NCBI GenBank assembly: GCA_030123565.1
Contig: CP126122.1
Coordinates: 1,499,001-1,563,000 of the forward strand
From: Nitrospira sp.
GTDB lineage: Bacteria; Nitrospirota; Nitrospiria; Nitrospirales; Nitrospiraceae
DNA length: 64,000 nucleotides
Direction of reading: 5' to 3'
In this document: piece after piece, positions 62,001-64,000 of the stretch
Layout of the letters: each line of letters starts with the position of its first letter
How positions within the stretch are numbered: the first letter of the stretch is position 1
Position numbers and translations under genes: made by a program
The notes under the pieces: generated by a model
The model's database searches: none
What the model was told of the DNA's origin: nothing
Seen by the model: only the letters and a program-made list of their open reading frames with translations

Positions 62001-64000
62001 ATCGACCGGAACGGTTGCAGGTCGCCCTTCGGAGTCTGGCCAGGCAGGAGTATCAGGACTTTGAAGTGATCGTGGTGAACGACGGGATGACGCCGGTTGA
62101 GACAATCGTCGCCGAGGCGAACCTTGCCGGGCGTATCACCCTCGTCAATCACGACCGCAACCGAGGTCTGGCCGCATCGCGCAACACCGGCCTGCGTTTG
62201 GCGAGAGGAACCTACATCGCCTATCTCGATGACGACGATCGGTTCCTGCCCGATCACCTTGCAACGCTCGTGACGTTTCTTGAGGGCGGCACCCACCAGG
62301 TTGCCTATACGGACGCGTGGCGCATTGCCGAGCGAGAAGTGGAAGGAGTGATGACGGAGGTCGGGCGGGACCAGCCCTACCACTTCGATTTCGACGCCTC
62401 TCGCCTCTTGGTTTCGAACTACATTCCGGTGCTCTGCCTGATGCATCGCAAGAGTTGTCTGGATGAGGCGGGCCGGTTCGACGAAAGCCTGTTCGTGCAC
62501 GAAGATTGGGACCTTTGGATCAGACTCGCGATTCGCTATCCGTTCGCGCACCTTGCGAGGACGACGGCGGAGTTTACCTGGCGAATCGACGGTTCGTCGA
62601 TGACCAGCCGCGACCAGGATGCGTTCCATCGGACGGCAGACATCATCTACCGGAAATATTTCTCCTACGCGGCGGCGTATCCGAAGATACGTGACGCGCA
62701 GCGGAACACTTTGAACGGTCTGCAGGCCCAGGCTGTAAAAAAGGCGACGTACAACTGTTCCATCATCATCCCGGTCTGGAACAACCTCGATTTGACGAAG
62801 CAATGCCTGACCGCCTTGGCGGAGAACACCGACGGCGTGACCTACGAGGTCGTGGTCGTCGATAACGGTTCGACCGACGGCGTGCAGGATTTTCTCCGCA
62901 CGCTCGGCGGTGACGTGCAGGTGATCCGCAATCAGGAGAATCTCGGATTCGCCGAGGCCTGCAATCAGGGCGCGCGGGCGGCGCGAGGGGAGTTTCTGGT
63001 GTTTCTGAACAACGACACGATTCCTCTCAAGGGCTGGCTGTCGGCGCTGGTCGAGGAAGTCCGGATGCACCCGCATGTGGCCGTCGTGGGAAGCAAGCTG
63101 CTGTATGAAGACGGCACGATCCAACATGCCGGTGTAGCATTCTCCCGCGAATGGTTCATGCCCTATCACATCTACCGGGGGATGAATGCCCAGGCCCCAT
63201 GCGTGTCCCGGCGGCGGGAGTTTCAATGTGTGACGGCGGCCTGCATGTTGGTGCGGCGAGACGCGTTTCAGCAGGCCGGAGGATTCGACGAAGGGTATCG
63301 AAACGGGTTCGAAGATGTGGATCTCTGCCTCAAGATTCGCGAACAGAAGCGAACGATCGTGTATCAGCCGCAGAGTGTGCTCTATCACTTGGAGAGCCGC
63401 ACGCCGGGGCGCAAGATCCACGAAGACGATAACGGCCGGCGCCTCCGTGATCGATGGGGAGCCTCCTGGTGGCTCGCCGATGAGGACCTCCTTCACTTCG
63501 AAGACGGCTATGCCATCGACACGCATATCACTAACGGAACTCTCGGGTATCGCCTCTCCGTGGTCGCCGATCCGACGACCAAGGCGCAACGGGCGCTCCT
63601 GGCCGATGTCCAACGTGCGGCACATGGACAGGATCGAGGCAGGGTCATCGCCCTCCTGAAGCGAGTGGAGGAATGGCCGACCGACGTGTGGATTCTTCGT
63701 TGGGGTGCCCTGCTTTGTCGCGGCGTGGCACAGATGCACCTTGCGGTTCCATTTTGGCAACGGGTGCTGGCCTTGGAGGAGGATCCCTACGCCCGCATCG
63801 GCCTCGCAAAACACGCGATCGAGCAGGGAACTTTCGATGGAGCCGACGCGCATCTGTCCGCCTTGTTGGCGCAGAACCCGTCGCACGGAGAGGCCTGGCT
63901 GCTGCGTGGGATCGTCGCCATGCAACAGCATGCCTATGCGATGGCGGAAGCAGCATTCGATCAAGCACGGGTGTCAGGCGCCGATCGGCGAAAGGTGTCT
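59063..64000 (+). CDS. Giant multidomain methyltransferase-glycosyltransferase, runs off window
   Basis: One frame stays open from GTG 59063 (AAGGAG 7 nt upstream) to the right edge, at least 1646 codons with no stop. Domains in order: SAM methyltransferase (about 60-210, ILEVGSWAGG, FVDGDHSYA); GT-B-like glycosyltransferase (about 330-695, with YGGRVIEAMAAGRPVISWD); second SAM methyltransferase (about 725-935, ILDVGCGRGW, EVIEHV); GT2 glycosyltransferase (about 970-1190, SVIVPTHNRPERL, YLDDDDRF); second GT2 (about 1230-1480, SIIIPVWNNLDL, NENLGF-like NQENLGFAEA, FLNNDT); and helical TPR-like repeats to the edge. It probably builds and methylates a glycan stepwise. 9 nt after the ThDP gene. 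Confidence 0.9.
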   Translation, partial: MSHADAQSNGTSEQVQHPDVEYYQFCREQRRPYFGRVMWASQGLPLRHVVMQELVRLEAARQGTTPFRILEVGSWAGGSAITWADALTRYCQANGDVVCVDPWKPYFDVATRPDATVYREMSEALAKDTIYDLFLHNITAAGHAHIVLPLRGPSRVMLPALPRNYFDLVFVDGDHSYAAVSADITAAAGLIKDGGILCGDDLERQCSEIDQDYARTQIDADYIRDPRSGHEYHPGVTLAVGELFGEVSHVVGCWGVRKRGTGWERLDMSKVLCSADRIPPHLTRRDPAADPDFQRWRERRRRPASPVAITVPEVSEPTPSAPTSHVVHALRTNQRALLIQLDFQTWATARPWTYSAAFGVQEGLTANGIECVTIPAIAENPCSNPTSWVYHAKKVLAGQRFDQVWLWLVHTPFDPATLEWVAELAPVRVGVLMESLRYDEEDYAWAPQLRLRQAQLEAQLPYLTHVLAPDEQDAADLKGRGLANALWWPPMVPERFIVRPSAGPAHSQAVFHGTPYGRRQNWVDHPSLKNLLHCAKAAQPQTRNQQLFDQLQQTAAQYLRESPVVTEAAMLEYVQALRQIRLAEFTEWMAQLPQWPAIVNLPSLAKFYGGRVIEAMAAGRPVISWDIPDHPGNRGLFEPEKDMLLFLQDDPAALAQQIDRILRDRPFADSLARQAQGRVKRYHTAERRLRSTLDWIRTGAAPDYGLLDRGVQPTASKTGSVEAAKNQDEFYVDLFVNEPAWSKPEPNPDEGARWCKIASFLEQVLRETRREHPNRTLRILDVGCGRGWLTNLATAYGTCEGIEPVAGVVEHARRLFPHIRFEAGIPESVLARPDFQPFDIVLCSEVIEHVPHPQKPAFVAHLAQLLTSEGYLILTTPRGDVWEEWKRIAPPNQPVEDWVTEEQLGRLLNDGGFRHLGVERIHIEVPSLRYFPAAAPADLRTLNLLPIYQVWACRRATVSAAQSTAVACKPMVSVIVPTHNRPERLQVALRSLARQEYQDFEVIVVNDGMTPVETIVAEANLAGRITLVNHDRNRGLAASRNTGLRLARGTYIAYLDDDDRFLPDHLATLVTFLEGGTHQVAYTDAWRIAEREVEGVMTEVGRDQPYHFDFDASRLLVSNYIPVLCLMHRKSCLDEAGRFDESLFVHEDWDLWIRLAIRYPFAHLARTTAEFTWRIDGSSMTSRDQDAFHRTADIIYRKYFSYAAAYPKIRDAQRNTLNGLQAQAVKKATYNCSIIIPVWNNLDLTKQCLTALAENTDGVTYEVVVVDNGSTDGVQDFLRTLGGDVQVIRNQENLGFAEACNQGARAARGEFLVFLNNDTIPLKGWLSALVEEVRMHPHVAVVGSKLLYEDGTIQHAGVAFSREWFMPYHIYRGMNAQAPCVSRRREFQCVTAACMLVRRDAFQQAGGFDEGYRNGFEDVDLCLKIREQKRTIVYQPQSVLYHLESRTPGRKIHEDDNGRRLRDRWGASWWLADEDLLHFEDGYAIDTHITNGTLGYRLSVVADPTTKAQRALLADVQRAAHGQDRGRVIALLKRVEEWPTDVWILRWGALLCRGVAQMHLAVPFWQRVLALEEDPYARIGLAKHAIEQGTFDGADAHLSALLAQNPSHGEAWLLRGIVAMQQHAYAMAEAAFDQARVSGADRRKVS

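Noticed and set aside
61841..63964. Minus-strand open frame of about 700 codons
   Set aside because: It is antisense to the giant glycosyltransferase frame, His/Arg-rich, and has no domain motif; such shadows are common opposite GC-rich genes.

Overview
The window is GC-rich, tightly packed bacterial DNA that looks like the genome of a motile Nitrospira-like bacterium (phylum Nitrospirota). That placement is inference: it rests on a probable hopanoid C-3 methylase (HpnR), a compact single-locus flagellar cluster run by NtrC-type regulators, and gene style. No rRNA or other decisive marker is present.

Layout. (1) 1-6630: the 3' part of a type I GAPDH gene; a loosely coding stretch with a small hypothetical protein, a C-terminal relic of alpha-glucan phosphorylase and a lipoprotein; then hpnR, a transaldolase-family gene that lacks the Schiff-base lysine, and a tRNA-Thr(UGU). 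(2) 6942-13412: an NtrC-type sigma-54 activator, then a TPR protein, a soluble histidine kinase and a second NtrC-type activator, resembling the FleSR/FlrBC class III flagellar control system. (3) 13582-45103: a nearly complete flagellar locus in four apparent transcription units. These are flgB-flgC-fliE-fliF-fliG-[receiver-FliH]-fliI-fliJ-motE-like; fliK-flgD-flgE; fliL-M-N-O-P-Q-R-flhB-flhA-flhF-flhG-fliA plus a degenerate GGDEF gene; and flgF-G-A-H-I-J. The late set flgM-flgN-flgK-flgL-csrA-fliW follows. Flagellin, fliD/S and motAB are not in the window. (4) 45182-50210: a convergent signalling block with a hybrid kinase, an HD-GYP protein and a YcgR/PilZ protein. (5) 50404-64000: a sugar/glycan cluster with a His-type DegT enzyme, an extended SDR, a heptose-type GHMP kinase, a nucleotidyltransferase, a class I aminotransferase, a B12 radical SAM protein, a ThDP acetolactate-synthase-like enzyme, and a giant open frame with methyltransferase and glycosyltransferase domains that runs off the right edge.

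Regulation read from the DNA. Sigma-54 type -24/-12 elements lie about 40-45 nt before flgB, fliK, fliL and flgF (the fliL and flgF ones are excellent) and possibly before the TPR-kinase-regulator operon. A sigma-28 type element lies before flgM, and weaker ones lie between the divergent HD-GYP and PilZ genes. This implies a cascade: NtrC-type activators with RpoN drive the basal body and hook; FliA, held by FlgM, drives late genes; CsrA/FliW act after transcription; c-di-GMP proteins tune motility.

Most notable: a CheY-like receiver fused to FliH; a transaldolase paralog without its catalytic lysine; a possible branched-chain deoxysugar pathway (His-type dehydratase plus ThDP C-C ligase) beside the flagellar genes; and an open frame of at least 1646 codons carrying two methyltransferase and three glycosyltransferase domains.
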